A stretch of 64,000 nt of DNA. It comes from Oryzias latipes. Its lineage: Eukaryota > Chordata > Actinopteri > Beloniformes > Adrianichthyidae. The DNA is taken from the NCBI RefSeq assembly GCF_002234675.1, contig NC_019875.2:24208299-24272298 (forward strand), written 5' to 3'. Numbering within the stretch: the first letter of the stretch is position 1; each line of letters starts with the position of its first letter. The position numbers and the translations under genes were made by a program. A model generated the notes under the pieces. That model was not told the DNA's origin. It saw nothing but the letters and a program-made list of their open reading frames with translations, and did no database searches. Shown here piece by piece: positions 11,723-22,700 of the stretch.

Positions 11723-12887
11723 GGTTGCGCTGTGCTGAGATGATCCAAACAAAGCCAGCTGGAAGGAGGCGGAGGCAGGACCCTACGGACTGAAACACTT
11801 AAGTATTCGACTCACCGCATACTCAGGAAGACTTCATCTGCGCACATTAAAACAGAACGCGCTGGAGATGAAGGCGAGCAGCATTCTACTCCCCCTCCCT
11901 TCCCCTGTGCGCTTTTACTGGTTATAAAGCTGCAAACCTTGAGGCTCATTTACCTCAAACATGGGGCAAGAAATATCCTAGTTATGTTAGAGACAAAACT
12001 CCCCAAAAGGGATCAAGTTAATAAATTGGGGATATTTCAGCACTATGGACAGCATCCAAGCCCTCCAAAGGGGGATATATATGCTAGACACTGTCCAAGG
12101 TGCTGACCAGCTGAGGCAATAACTCAAACGTCCTTTCTGGCAAGACAAAGAAATTCCATTTGCAGTAGCGCTTCGTGTCAACTTAGGTCATTGCTTTAAG
12201 AGGCTGCAGTGGTTTCCATGTCCACTTATCGTTTCCTGTAGAGGCTGCCAACTAAGTGCAGTCAAGATTTTTCTGCCAAAGCTCAATAAAAAAAAAAATA
12301 GAAAACAAGTTGGAATCTCATTTTCAGCTGATTTAATCATATGTTATAAAGGTTCCAGAAAAATTAAGGCAAAGCTGCGATTGATCACTCGAAGAAGCTA
12401 AAGCAAACATGTTACATCATAGCCTTTCAGATAATCAATACTGTGACTACATGATTAGGTTGTGGGCAGTAATGGAAGGAAATGCTCCCTAATAGCATGT
12501 CCCTGCAAGAGACATGAGCTAGGATCACGTTTCTCCAGTCGTCTTTCAATTTGTCATAATCCAATATCTAGTTATGTTCCAAAAGTTTAATGAGGCCAAG
12601 TGCCTGATATACAATACCAATGAAGTTGTTCGCTTTAGTTTTATAAAGTCCATGGACCAACAGCTTCTCCACACAAATTGCTTTAGTCGATATTATATAC
12701 ATTTAAAAGGTGACACAAACCAGTAATATTTACTGGAGAAAGAGTGGTCCACAGAATAAGCAGCATCATTTTTACAAATAAAGTTTACATTAGAAACTTA
12801 ATTTATTGGATTGCAGCAAAATTCTTTAGCCCAACAAGACCAAATCTCTCAAACGAACTCAGACTCCTCCATCAGGTGTTCCAGGTC
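11723..12887. other. Spacer between the C3orf80-type gene and zp3
   Basis: No gene is recognised. The first 150 bases upstream of the C3orf80-type ATG are GC-richer and probably hold its promoter and 5' UTR. The rest is ordinary AT-rich DNA and presumably includes the zp3 3' UTR next to 12888. Confidence 0.5.
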
Positions 12888-15800
12888 TCAGGAGGTGTTG
12901 TTCTTTTCTGACCATGTAGAAAAATTTGTTGCCACTGAAACTACTTTTCTTGACGGTAGCACAACGAGGGGCCCCAGTTGGACAGCTTGATCTGCAAAGT
13001 AAGACATTTTTCAAAACCAAGAGTCAATTTTAAATACTTTCCAGCTTTTACCATAGACAAACATCAAATTAACACAAACTCTTCAGATTTATTTTAATTA
13101 AAGGGGCCATTTCATGCTTTTATTAAGCCTTTAAAGAGTCAACTGTATCCATATGTATAACCTTTAGCAGACTCGAAAAAAACAATTTTATAAAATTAGT
13201 CATTTCCTCAGATCATTTTCCTACCCAGAAGTAATACACGATCTGATGCAACGACTTTCACTCCGTGTGGGTGCCGCCCTTTTCACGTCAACCTAGAGCC
13301 GCAGCATGTCTGTTTCGCCCACGAAAACGTCTGAACTTTTGCAGAGACAACTGAGCATATGACAATGAAAGCGTTTTTGCCGATCAACCAACACTAGTTC
13401 CATGTATAAAGTGGGTGTGTGTTAACCTGGGGGCGGTGCTGGCAGCGCAGACTCTTCATGGAACGGGCTGTTCCTCGCTCACAATGTGTTTTTGTGGATT
13501 GGCAGGGGCTGGTGCTCAGAGCAGGTTTTTAAAGGAATGCTCGGAAATGCGTGACTGCATCAAAATACTGCTTTGGAGTTGTTTTTTGTGAGGAACTAAC
13601 AATTTAAAAGCTTAAAAAGTTGATTTGCATGAAATAGGCCCTTTAAGTTCTACTCACGAAATTTGTTGTCAGCATCCCTCTTCATAAATCTGTTGGACTG
13701 CTGAGGTTTGGAGTGATGGCTCTGATATGCTCCCGGCCAAAAATGGACGTAAGAAGCCGGTTGATGCTCGGCTTTATTGTGGACTATATTTTTCTGTGAA
13801 AGACCGATTTGGTCTTTGGCGTTCACTGGCATTTTAGGAGATGGCACAGCTTGCGGTTCCTGACCCCGCCTGAACACGTCACAGCTTCTGCACACCTGAT
13901 CACCACCGTCTATGGATTGCCATCTGGAGCGAGATGGTAGCAGTTAAGATTTGGGCAACAAGTACTAGAACATTTTTGCATTTCTATTCCTATAGATCAC
14001 CTGTTCTCAATAAAGGAGCAGGCTCGGTTCTGAGAACTGACGGCCTGTACAGCAGGAACAGCCTTCACAGCACAAGTAATGTAGATCTGAAAACAATTGG
14101 GAAAAGTGGTGACTCACAAGCAGTTTTCCCAAACCAGTCAGCAGTAATTTTGGATCAAGCACAATAATTAGACTAGTGACTGATCGTCCAATTGCTTAAG
14201 GCACACGGGGAATCAGGGTTCAATTCCCATGGAACACAATAAGCTTCATCCAACATGGGTCCGTGGGCAAGACCCTTTGCGCTACTGCTGAACTATAACC
14301 AACAAATAAAAATTGGCCAGGTAAAAATGCATGGTTGGCTGAAGGGCATCGGGCATAAAACTCTGCCAAACCACCTGTGCGACTCAGTGAAGGCTGATTT
14401 GCTGTGGCGCCCCCTGAAGGGATATGCCAAAGGGGGAACTACGCAAAACGCCAAGATCTGAGTTCACAAAGTGTCCGAGTTACCTTGTGTCGTGCAACGA
14501 CAAAAATGGTTAAGCAGTATGAAAACTTGTATAAGCGTACAAATGTTTCATTTGGAGCCACACCTGGTTGCTGGGTTCTTGATAGAACCTGAAGGCTTCC
14601 AGCTGAAACCTCAGTTTATGTTCCTCAGTTCTTGGTAGGAAACGTGCGCCGGAGTTTGTAAGGTAAGCATCAACGAGGCAGCTAGTTTGGCAGAAATGTC
14701 AGATGAGTTATAAAGGCAAAAAAAAGTAACTTTCAGTATGCTTGACTTTAAGCTCACCCCTTATGTTCAATAAATTCATATCTTAAATTAGCCTCTGCAT
14801 CAGGAGTTGCCGTAGCAACACAGTGGTCCACATACACCCGCAGAGGGACGTGATTTTCCACTATGGCAGAGACTTCAAAATTAATGGGATCAGCCAGGAA
14901 ATATGTGTAAGACTCCCTCTCAGACTGCCAGTCACCTGTGCAATTGAAACAATCAGGGTGTTGAAGCCGCATATTGGCTTTGAACAGACAAAATATAATT
15001 TCCAAAGCCCGCCCTGATTACCAGTCATGAGTTTCAGATTGAAATCTATCTGGTCGTTCACAGAAGTTGTGGAGACAGAGGGAACCCAAGTTGATTCAAG
15101 GGAAATGCCATCAACAGAGTATCTCCTATAGAGAAAATAAAATTTAATGTTGTTCCATTAGTCGTCAATACAGCCAGGCGTGGGAAGTGGGAAGCTGCAG
15201 AGACAGCCATTATTGGGAACCATTTGGCAGTTTAAACCCCCAATCCAATCCCTTGATTCTGAGAGTCAAGCAGGTAGGATTTGGGTACCAGTTTTGGTAT
15301 GACTGTCATGGATTTGAGGCTCACGACGTTCTAGTCTCAGGGCATTCACTCTTCCACAGGGCCACTGTTGCACAAAATAGGTGTATTTATAAATATGCAC
15401 GCAGGACTCACCTGTCATAATGACATTCAACTGGAATAGTTGCAGCTTCCAATCTTAACAACCCATCAGCAGAAGGTTCGGGTGAGTAGATCAGAACGTT
15501 GGAATAAATGATCTTCTCTTCTGTTGACTAAGAAGACAGTCTTTTCATGCTGGACTCATTGCGCGCATGCCCGCTGTGTTCGAAACTTACTGAGAGTTTG
15601 GTTCCGCAGTCGGACAACAGGGCCCAGATGGTGAATTCGTCCTCTCCTTTCTGGACCGCCCCGCACTCACCGCCCGCGCCCAGAGTGTTGGAACCCAGTC
15701 GCAGATGTCCACCGTCCACATTCAGGCCCGTTTCAAACATGTCGGCCTTCACCACAACCTCCATGGAATCCGGGTGGCATATGACCGTGACGGGGCGGTG

Positions 15801-15998
15801 CTGTTCGGGTACCTCCGGGGCCGGCTGCTGCTTCACCGAGTAGAGCCGAGGCTGCAGACCGCCGTGCGTCCCGACTGGAGGTTGGAAGTGCCTTTCTGTA
15901 GAACCTCGGCTGTTCGTCTGGCGACTCTCTGTAAGAGGGGAAACCCAAGAAAAGACCATGATCCAGCAAGAAACGGCCAGCCGCAGGTTGCAGTCCAT
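12888..15998 (-). CDS. zp3: Zona pellucida sperm-binding protein 3 (ZP3-type egg coat protein)
   Basis: Eight exons, 15998-15591, 15527-15412, 15125-15022, 14935-14758, 14681-14564, 14086-14001, 13923-13658 and 12991-12888, sum to 460 codons without a break (459 residues). Residues 1-24 look like a signal peptide. The ZP-N half starts near residue 69 (VTVICHPDSMEVVV). The ZP-C half carries GARFLPRTEEHKLRFQLEAF and IYITC, the classic ZP3 block. Near the C-terminus RFMKR is a plausible cleavage site, followed by the hydrophobic patch VQLGPLVVLP. No transmembrane anchor follows, as is usual for fish ZP3. The protein polymerises into the egg envelope around the oocyte. Intron 7 holds a TTAA miniature transposon and intron 5 a SINE. 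The paralogue letter among fish zp3 genes cannot be decided here. Confidence 0.95.
13098..13646. mobile_element. T2-like miniature transposon in zp3 intron 7
   Basis: The left end reads TTAAAGGGGCCATTTCATGC. The right end, reverse-complemented, reads TTAAAGGGCCTATTTCATGC. These are near-perfect inverted repeats of at least 18 bases flanked by TTAA. The motif TTAAAGG(R)(R) is the signature of T2-type miniature transposons described in Xenopus (Kolobok-like). There is no coding capacity. It occupies nearly all of the intron between 13658 and 12991. Confidence 0.75.
14174..14465 (+). mobile_element. Degenerate tRNA-derived SINE in zp3 intron 5
   Basis: A tRNA-like head with a B-box-like ggttcaattccc is followed by gaagggcatcgggcataaaa. 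The tail gctgtggcgccccctgaagg is the hallmark end of a common fish SINE. Similar bodies occur at 21303-21551 and, best preserved, at 61312-61533. Target-site repeats are not evident. Confidence 0.6.
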
Positions 15999-16083
15999 CC
16001 TCAGAGTTTGGAAGGAGCGACGAGGCCCTGCGCACTGAAAAAAGTCCGAGCAGCTGCAGGCGATTAAACCTGCTGCTCAAGCA

Positions 16084-16140
16084 CACCTGTAGGAGCTCAG
16101 CAATCAGGGGCCCCTCCCCGCTCGTGTAAGTGCGCTTATA
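16084..16140 (-). promoter_or_regulatory. zp3: zp3 upstream E-box (CACCTG) and TATA-like motif
   Basis: A CACCTG E-box lies at 16084-16089, 86 bases before the zp3 ATG, and a TATAAG motif reads on the minus strand at 16140-16135. Oocyte-restricted zp genes are driven by FIGLA/E12 through E-boxes in mammals. If the TATA-like motif is used, the E-box would fall in or near the transcribed leader, which weakens the reading. Confidence 0.3.
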
Positions 16141-16652
16141 CCGCGAGAAAGGGGCGAATAAAAGAGACCAATGATTGTTTACTGTTCACTCTTATTGTTG
16201 ACTGTTTTTCATGGACTGTATATTAATTGAACCAGTTTAGGTCCACCTGGCAGGTCATTACCCTAAAAGTCCACAAGGTGGCAGTAAAACATGCCTGTAC
16301 TTGAAATAATCCTTTATTTTTGTATAACTCGCAATCTGTTAATTTCTAGCTTTTCATGTCATAAATGAAAGTGCTATTAAAATGTATGTTGTTTTTTTTC
16401 CAACTTTGAACATAAACATAATACATTTTCTTTGGCAAAATTATTAAATATATATATATAAAATCTTGCTTATCTGATTTTAATATTAATTATATTAATA
16501 ATAAAAACAACCAGAACAATAAGATCATTTGTAATACTGTATGACAGAAAAAAATTGTACCAATTCTAAAATAGCCCTTTATTTTATAAGTTAGATGATT
16601 TTGATTTTGCATAACAAAACATGTATCTCAAACGTGTCAAACCAATTTTAAC

Positions 16653-17295
16653 TTAAAGTCCCACTCCAATCATCTTTTGATCTATTTTCAAAGCGTTCCC
16701 AGTTGTCTTTAGTTATGATTAAGACGTTTTTAGCCACAAAAAAAGCCTGTGTTGTTTTCTAAGGCATAGTTTCTGCAGAGCGACGGGAGTTAGAAATTCG
16801 GAATTAGAAATCTGGCTCTGAGTTGTGGGCGGGATCTTTGGCTCGGAGTAAGTCTGCTCTCATTTCTCATCATCCATCTGTTTACACGCTCTCCCGCTAG
16901 CTTACAGCCCCTCACAACTTTAGTGGTGCAACAAAAATGGCGAGCAATATTGGAGCAACCCAGCTGTACAGTTTTGAGCCAGATTCTAGCTTTGAAGAGA
17001 AAAATTAAGATGTCCACGGATCTGGACGTCTGCAAGTGGATGCATCAAGATAGAGCGAGCAGGGAGCTTATGGCCTGCCGACTGGAGCTTCTACGTGATA
17101 CATACAAGCTTTTTCAAACAGCATTTTTTTTCTGGCTGCTCCTGATTCACAACAATTTGAATAAAGAAATACTCAGAAATTCAATTTTAGGCTCAATTTT
17201 CTTCACATATTTCCTCTGTCATCATAAAAATGCCACAAGAACATGTTAAAAACACCAAAAACATGTATTTCATGTATTTTGGAGTGGGTCTTTAA
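16653..17295. mobile_element. TTAA-flanked miniature transposon, family 'CCCACTCC', copy 1
   Basis: Left end TTAAAGTCCCACTCCAATC. The right end, reverse-complemented, reads TTAAAGACCCACTCCA. The body includes 'aaaatggcgagcaatattgg', 'acagttttgagccag' and 'gcaagtggatgcatc'. The same landmarks recur in copies at 28428-28979 and 35040-35545. A 108-codon open frame inside has no transposase motif. TTAA duplication points to a piggyBac- or Kolobok-mobilised, non-autonomous element. Confidence 0.75.
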
Positions 17296-18994
17296 GTCAA
17301 ATAGTTTTGTGTTTAAGACTGAAAAACTTTATTTTAATAAAAAAAACACACCAATAGGCTCCTCTTTGTTACAAAAGCAAAATGGAAGATACTTTTTGGT
17401 GAACCGGTAAATGTGTGACATAATGGAGCACATTAAAGGAGGCTTTGGAGCCAAAAAACATTTTCTTTTCTTTATTTTGCAAGAACTATTTACCGCTAAT
17501 TGGACGGATAATAGAAAATGTACTAAATGGCAAATAAAACTTCCTTAGCTATGGTTTTCATTTTAAAGGTAGAATTATTTGCTGCGTGACGACCTCAGAT
17601 GTTTATAGATTGAAAAGTATGTTGTGGAGACACAAAGTCAAAAGATGATTGCAAAGATTTTATTGTTTTTAATAAGGATTGTTTAGAGAGCGGACATATT
17701 TTATATATTGATTTTGTTCTTTTATACAGAGGAAAAAATGTCCATTACCTCCAGCAACAGAGGAAATACTGCCAGGCTCAAATACAAATACAAAAATACA
17801 AGCCACTCGCTTAAATGTTTACATTTCAAAACAAAAAGCACTGAAAGACAACATCTCAGAACAGTCAATGAATAAAAATAAAGTGTTTTTATGGGGAAAG
17901 GGAGAATTAATTCTTACACACATCTCAATCATCTTTTCCCAATGACATTAACAAATCTATTTTTTTCTTTTTTCTATTTATGTTTTAATGCCTCAAAATA
18001 AAATTCCATGCTCATTCTATTTTGACTGGCACCTTGTAATGTGTTTTCTGTGGTTTGGGTCTTTCTCAACCATAGAGGTCACAAAATGTTAGATCATTTC
18101 CACTTGACAGGAAATCTGTACAAAGTGAAACTAAGGCAGCACAGGAAGCTAATAACCTGATTAATGATAAGAAAGAGCATCTTTTCTGTCTTTCTAAGCT
18201 CAATTTTGTTGGGAAGAAAGATAGCTTGATTCTTAGATTCTGTGTCATTTTTATCTCTGTCATCTTTTCATATCAGACCTTTTTTATTTCATTTTCCAGT
18301 AAAAGACACAATCAAAGGATTAAGAAAATGTTTGCACCAGATGACTGATCACAAAACATTTGTGCAATTTTTAGACTCGAACCTCAATGACCCATTTTGA
18401 CCTCCTTTCGCATAAGACTTTCTATTGGCCCAAAAGGTCAGTGATTGTTAGTTGATCTTTAATGTGTTGGACTTTCCAAGTGGAGAGAAAGCAAACACTA
18501 CATTTATGCAAGTTAACTTAGATGTTCCTATGAGTTACACACATGTGCAGTCATTTGATCTTGGCTTTTCACTATAGAAATGTCAGATTCTTTTCTTTTT
18601 TTATCTGTCATAGGAATTATTCAAGCACAATTTGTCATAAATACTAGAAAATCAAAACTTTGAATCAGCAAAATCTTTATTTTATGATTTTCAGAACCAA
18701 GTTGATAACGACATTACAATAAATAGCATACAAATAAATAAATGTAATAAATAAAAAGCACATACTTTGTAAATATATTTCTTTGAAAAATACTCTTCCC
18801 CATCGTTTCGATGTAAGATCTAATTTTCACACAGATTAATAAATATTTGCCCTAAAAAAATAATAACATTTGGTGCATTTCACAGTGTTTTTGCATTTTC
18901 CACCCAATCTCACATCCCCTGTTTTTATAGGATCCAAGAATTTGCTTTGTTCTGAAGCTTGATGAACTGTCCTGTGTTGGAGCTCGGTGAGGAT
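17296..18994. other. Spacer with the il12a 3' UTR
   Basis: No gene seen. The part next to 18994 should be the il12a 3' UTR. On the minus strand 18731-18755 reads as overlapping ATTTATTTA-type pentamers. Such AU-rich elements are typical of unstable cytokine mRNAs. Confidence 0.5.
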
Positions 18995-20192
18995 TTATTT
19001 AGTGTGTTCACCAGAGCTCATGTAGCTGATGGCGCGGCTGACTGTGATGGTCCTGACTTGGAAACCTCTCAGGGTTTTGCAGAGATTTAACCTTTCACTG
19101 TAGGTGCTCGCATGGTTCACAGGAGCCTGAAGCAACACAAATTAGATTATTAAGTTGATCATGTTAATATGACTAGGAAACTCGCAATGTGAAAAATCCC
19201 TTACCTCATTTTGCGTCAGGTTTGTAGGCAAAGACTCCACAAAGCAGTTCTGTCGAGAGTAAAATATCCTCTTTGTTTCATTTTTTTTACTAGTAATCTG
19301 AACAACGTGTACTTTTTCATTTTCTTTAAAAATTTAACAATTTTCATAGTGGCAAAAGAAATTATGCTGAACAGTGAACGACTGATGGGATAAAGACTCA
19401 CCTCCATCAGTTTTCTGAGGCTGTGGATAACAGTTGGGACACGGAGGAGATCTGGCTGGGCCGTGAAGAATTTGTAGTAATGGCTCAGATCCCTCCAAAT
19501 GTTTGACAAACAGGATTCCTTAATGGAAAGACAATTGAAACCTTTAACTAAGTAATAGTAAAGCCAGTATATACATGTTTTCGCTTGTTTTTTTTTCTAA
19601 AGTCACATGGACATTGTCTTGTCACAAAATAAGGGATGTTACCTGATTAAAGTCTACTTTGGTTTTTCCCAAACATGTTGCCTCCTATGGGAAAATATAA
19701 AAAATGAGTTAAAGCCACTGCAACGACAAAACTTTTTTTTTATCCAACAATTTTTTTTTGAAAGCATACCTTTGGTGCACACACATACGGTGTGTTTGTG
19801 TTGGTGTTCAGCTCCATGTTCTGCTCTGTGCAGTTGATTCCCGTAAAGAGCTCTGTCTGAAAAAAACACATTTAAACATTTAAAACCAAAACTCTGAGGC
19901 AAAAAAGTTTTTCCGTCAACTAGTAGGGTACCTGTGTTAGAGCCTGAGTGATGTTTTTCAAAAGCATCCTTGCAGAATTTACACAGGAGTCGTTCATTGG
20001 TGTCGTGCTCATCACTGGTAGGGACTCGCTGATCTGCCACACTGGCAAGCTAAGCATCAGCAGCAGCAGCGCAGGAGCAGAGTCTGGGAAAAAAACAAAA
20101 AACAAGAAGCTACACGATCAATCTTCTTACCTGAACTTGTGAAAGCATTTTAGTTAAGGTGCAGGGAACTCACAAAGCTTGAACAGATGCAT
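18995..20192 (-). CDS. il12a: Interleukin-12 subunit alpha (p35)
   Basis: Seven exons, 20192-20174, 20083-19932, 19856-19770, 19684-19643, 19518-19402, 19249-19205 and 19126-18995, join to 198 codons (197 residues). The signal peptide is split between exons 1 and 2 (MHLFKLY then a leucine-rich run). Helix A carries NDSCVNSARMLLKNIT. Later helices include SCLSNIWRDLSHYYKFF, and the C-terminal helix reads SERLNLCKTLRGFQVRTITV then SRAISYMSS, close to the mammalian KLCILLHAFRIRAVTIDRVM end. p35 is a secreted four-helix cytokine. It pairs with p40 to make IL-12 or EBI3 to make IL-35 and drives type-1 responses. Position between schip1 and the C3orf80-type gene is as in mammals. Sequence divergence is high, as expected for a fish cytokine. 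Confidence 0.93.
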
Positions 20193-20248
20193 CTTGTCAG
20201 CAGTTGTAGAATCAGATTCAGTCTGGCTCTGCTCTGTCATCCCAAAAT

Positions 20249-20391
20249 GTTATATACCCATAGTGATGCAGGGATTTCCCCTCGGGTATAGCACTGAGGT
20301 GACAACCAAACCTTAAACTGAAAGTGGACAGTCAGAGCTGTGTGATTTTCCTTTTCTCCCACAATCACTGAATCCTTGAGTGAAACTGAAA
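20249..20391 (-). promoter_or_regulatory. il12a: il12a promoter: TATA box, NF-kB site, IRF/ISRE-like site
   Basis: Reading upstream from the ATG at 20192: TATATAA-like sequence at 20257-20249, a perfect 10-base NF-kB motif GGGATTTCCC at 20271-20280, and GAAACTGAAA at 20382-20391, which fits the GAAANNGAAA IRF/ISRE consensus. A half-site AACTGAAAGT lies between them. Mammalian IL12A is induced through Rel and IRF1, so the arrangement fits. Occupancy is inference. Confidence 0.65.
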
Positions 20392-20721
20392 TGAACACAC
20401 ACAAACACAAAAGGGTAACAAAGGGCTATTTGTTTGACCTGAAGTAAGCAAAGGTAAAGTCGAGCTTTACAGCAATGACTACAATAAATCTTTCATATTT
20501 CAAATAAAAATGAAGTGGAACATTATTATGAGTTTTGAGCTTACACCAAGGTCTAAACATGTCTTCAGCACTGCATAAAAAAACAATAAACTTTAACTCA
20601 AATATCGATTTTAACAGGTGCAATGGAAAACATGACTCCAAAGTAATTCTTTGTGAAGACCTTAATTCTGCTGCCACCGATTATGTAAACTGACAGTTAA
20701 AATGGGTAATTTTCATTCATT

Positions 20722-21096
20722 CATTTTTCATTCATTCATTTTCTAGCGTTTTATCCCTTTCGTGGTCACAGGGCTGCTGGAGCCTATCCCGGCCACTTAT
20801 GGGCGAAGGCAGGGTACACCCTGGACAGGTCGCCAGTCTGTCACAGGGCCACAATCACAAACCCATTCACACTCACACCTAGGGACAATTTAGAGTTGCC
20901 AATTAACCTATGAAGCATGTTTTGGGACGGTGGGAGGAAGCTGGAGACCCCGGAGAGAACCCACGCATGCACGGGGAGAACATGCAAACTCCACACAGAA
21001 AGGTCCCCCACTGATGTTTTGATTCAGGTCCCCCAGCCGGGACCTGAACTTGCTGTGAGGCAAGAGCGCTAACCTCTGCGCCACCATGCAGCCCTG
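20722..21096 (-). mobile_element. tRNA-derived SINE
   Basis: On the minus strand it begins with an A-box-like GGTGGCGCAGAGGTTAGCGC. It continues with a body containing GTGGGTTCTCTCCGGG and ends in a short ATGAATGA repeat tail at 20722. This is a very common fish element. No intact target duplication was checked. Confidence 0.7.
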
Positions 21097-21302
21097 GGTA
21101 ATTTTCATTAAGGATAGATAGAAAAATCAACATAACATAAACATTTAAAAAATCAGAGCAAATTTAAATGTATTAAGCTTTGTGTTTATAAAATTAACAA
21201 GTTCCATTTTTTTAAATCAATACTTTTATCACCTGAACTCCTGAAACTCAATCTTCCCTTTACTTTTTGTAGTCTTTAATATCACATATGCCAATAAATG
21301 CA

Positions 21303-21551
21303 TGTTGGATGGCTCAGTTAGTGGTGTGGAAAACCAGGGTTCATTTTCCAGAGGCTGCGGTGAGCGTCATCCGGTGTGGGAATTTGACCCTTCGCACTAA
21401 TGCCTAACGACAGTATGTAGCCGTTAGGGGCTGGGTCTCCCTGTGCTGGTCCCCAGCCTGGATAAAATACAGGGTTGTGTCCGGTACAGCTCAGTGGAAG
21501 CCGATTCACTGTGGCAACACCTGAAGGGATATTCTGGCAGGTGAACAACAA
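21303..21551 (+). mobile_element. Degenerate tRNA-derived SINE
   Basis: The head ggctcagttagtggtgtgg is followed by a B-box-like ggttcattttcc. The 3' part gtggcaacacctgaaggga parallels the 3' end of the SINEs at 14174 and 61312. The copy is well diverged. Confidence 0.5.
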
Positions 21552-22700
21552 CTTAGGACGATATAGTTGTTTGATCTCTTATTTTTGTCACAATGTGCCT
21601 CTGTTGGTTGTGGTTGTCGTCCAAGACTCCCCAATGACAAATGTGTGAAAATGAGGTCAAATGTGTGAACGAGAAGTAGATTTACTTGATAAATTTGAGG
21701 TTAACTTGAGGTTAAGTGTCAGATGAATGTCTTGGCAGGAAGAAGCAGCACTGAAGTTCACTTTCAAATAGCTCAAAGTCATTGCCATCATTTGAAATGA
21801 TTACAAATTGTTTTGCAGAAATGAAATCAAATATAGAATGAGTTTTCACATTTGAAACATTTATTGCCAGAACTGTTTTTTTTTTTTTACAATCATTTTC
21901 ACTACAATTATTAGTAAAGCAAACACAAAGTGTATGTTTGTGTGAAATTACATTCTTAAAAAGCAGAGCAGGAGAACACTGAAACATCTCAAGGTGTGTT
22001 CTTTTATTCTTTTTTTAAAGTAATTTTTAAACATTTACATATAGAATGTGCATAAATCTCTTACACAGAAAATTATTTTAGCTTGTATAGTTTATGATTT
22101 CTGGTTCACCTTTTCCTAGATTAAGCATTTAAAAATAAAGTCTAAAAAACGATTTGCATATTTTGTGAAATTTCTATGATTAACAACTTTGAAAGCATAT
22201 TTTGTCATCATTTTCCTGACTACACTGTGGCATACTAACAGACATAGGTGGTTATTTTTTGTGCAACATTATATATATATTTTTTGCAATGTAGTGATAA
22301 CTGAAAATATTGTAATTAATTAAAAACATCCATTTGAGTGAGTTTATGTAGCCATTCAGATATGGTGCTTTTTTTAAACAGAGCTTCAGAGAAACAAGCC
22401 TCAACCAAGCTTTACCAAAAATATGTGTAAAACTGAAAAAACAAACCACAAAGCAGTAAATGAAGATGAGGGGGGTAATTAAGCTTAAAGAATTTCCCCT
22501 GACTCTCTGAATTACAACAATAACAATCATGCTGAGTGATAGTGAAAGCCACCAAAATAGATGATCTTTTGGATTTTATTGGTTGGCTTTGATGCAGTGG
22601 TATTACAGCTGTGTTTATCCGGTAATCGTTGCAAATGCCCAGATGTGATGGCGACAATCCGTCGAGTAGGAAGTTGAAGGAAAACAGACTTATGGGAATG

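Noticed and set aside
16923-17249. 108-codon frame beginning MVQQKWRAILEQPSC
   Set aside because: Inside a non-autonomous TTAA element. The other copies of the element do not keep the frame open.
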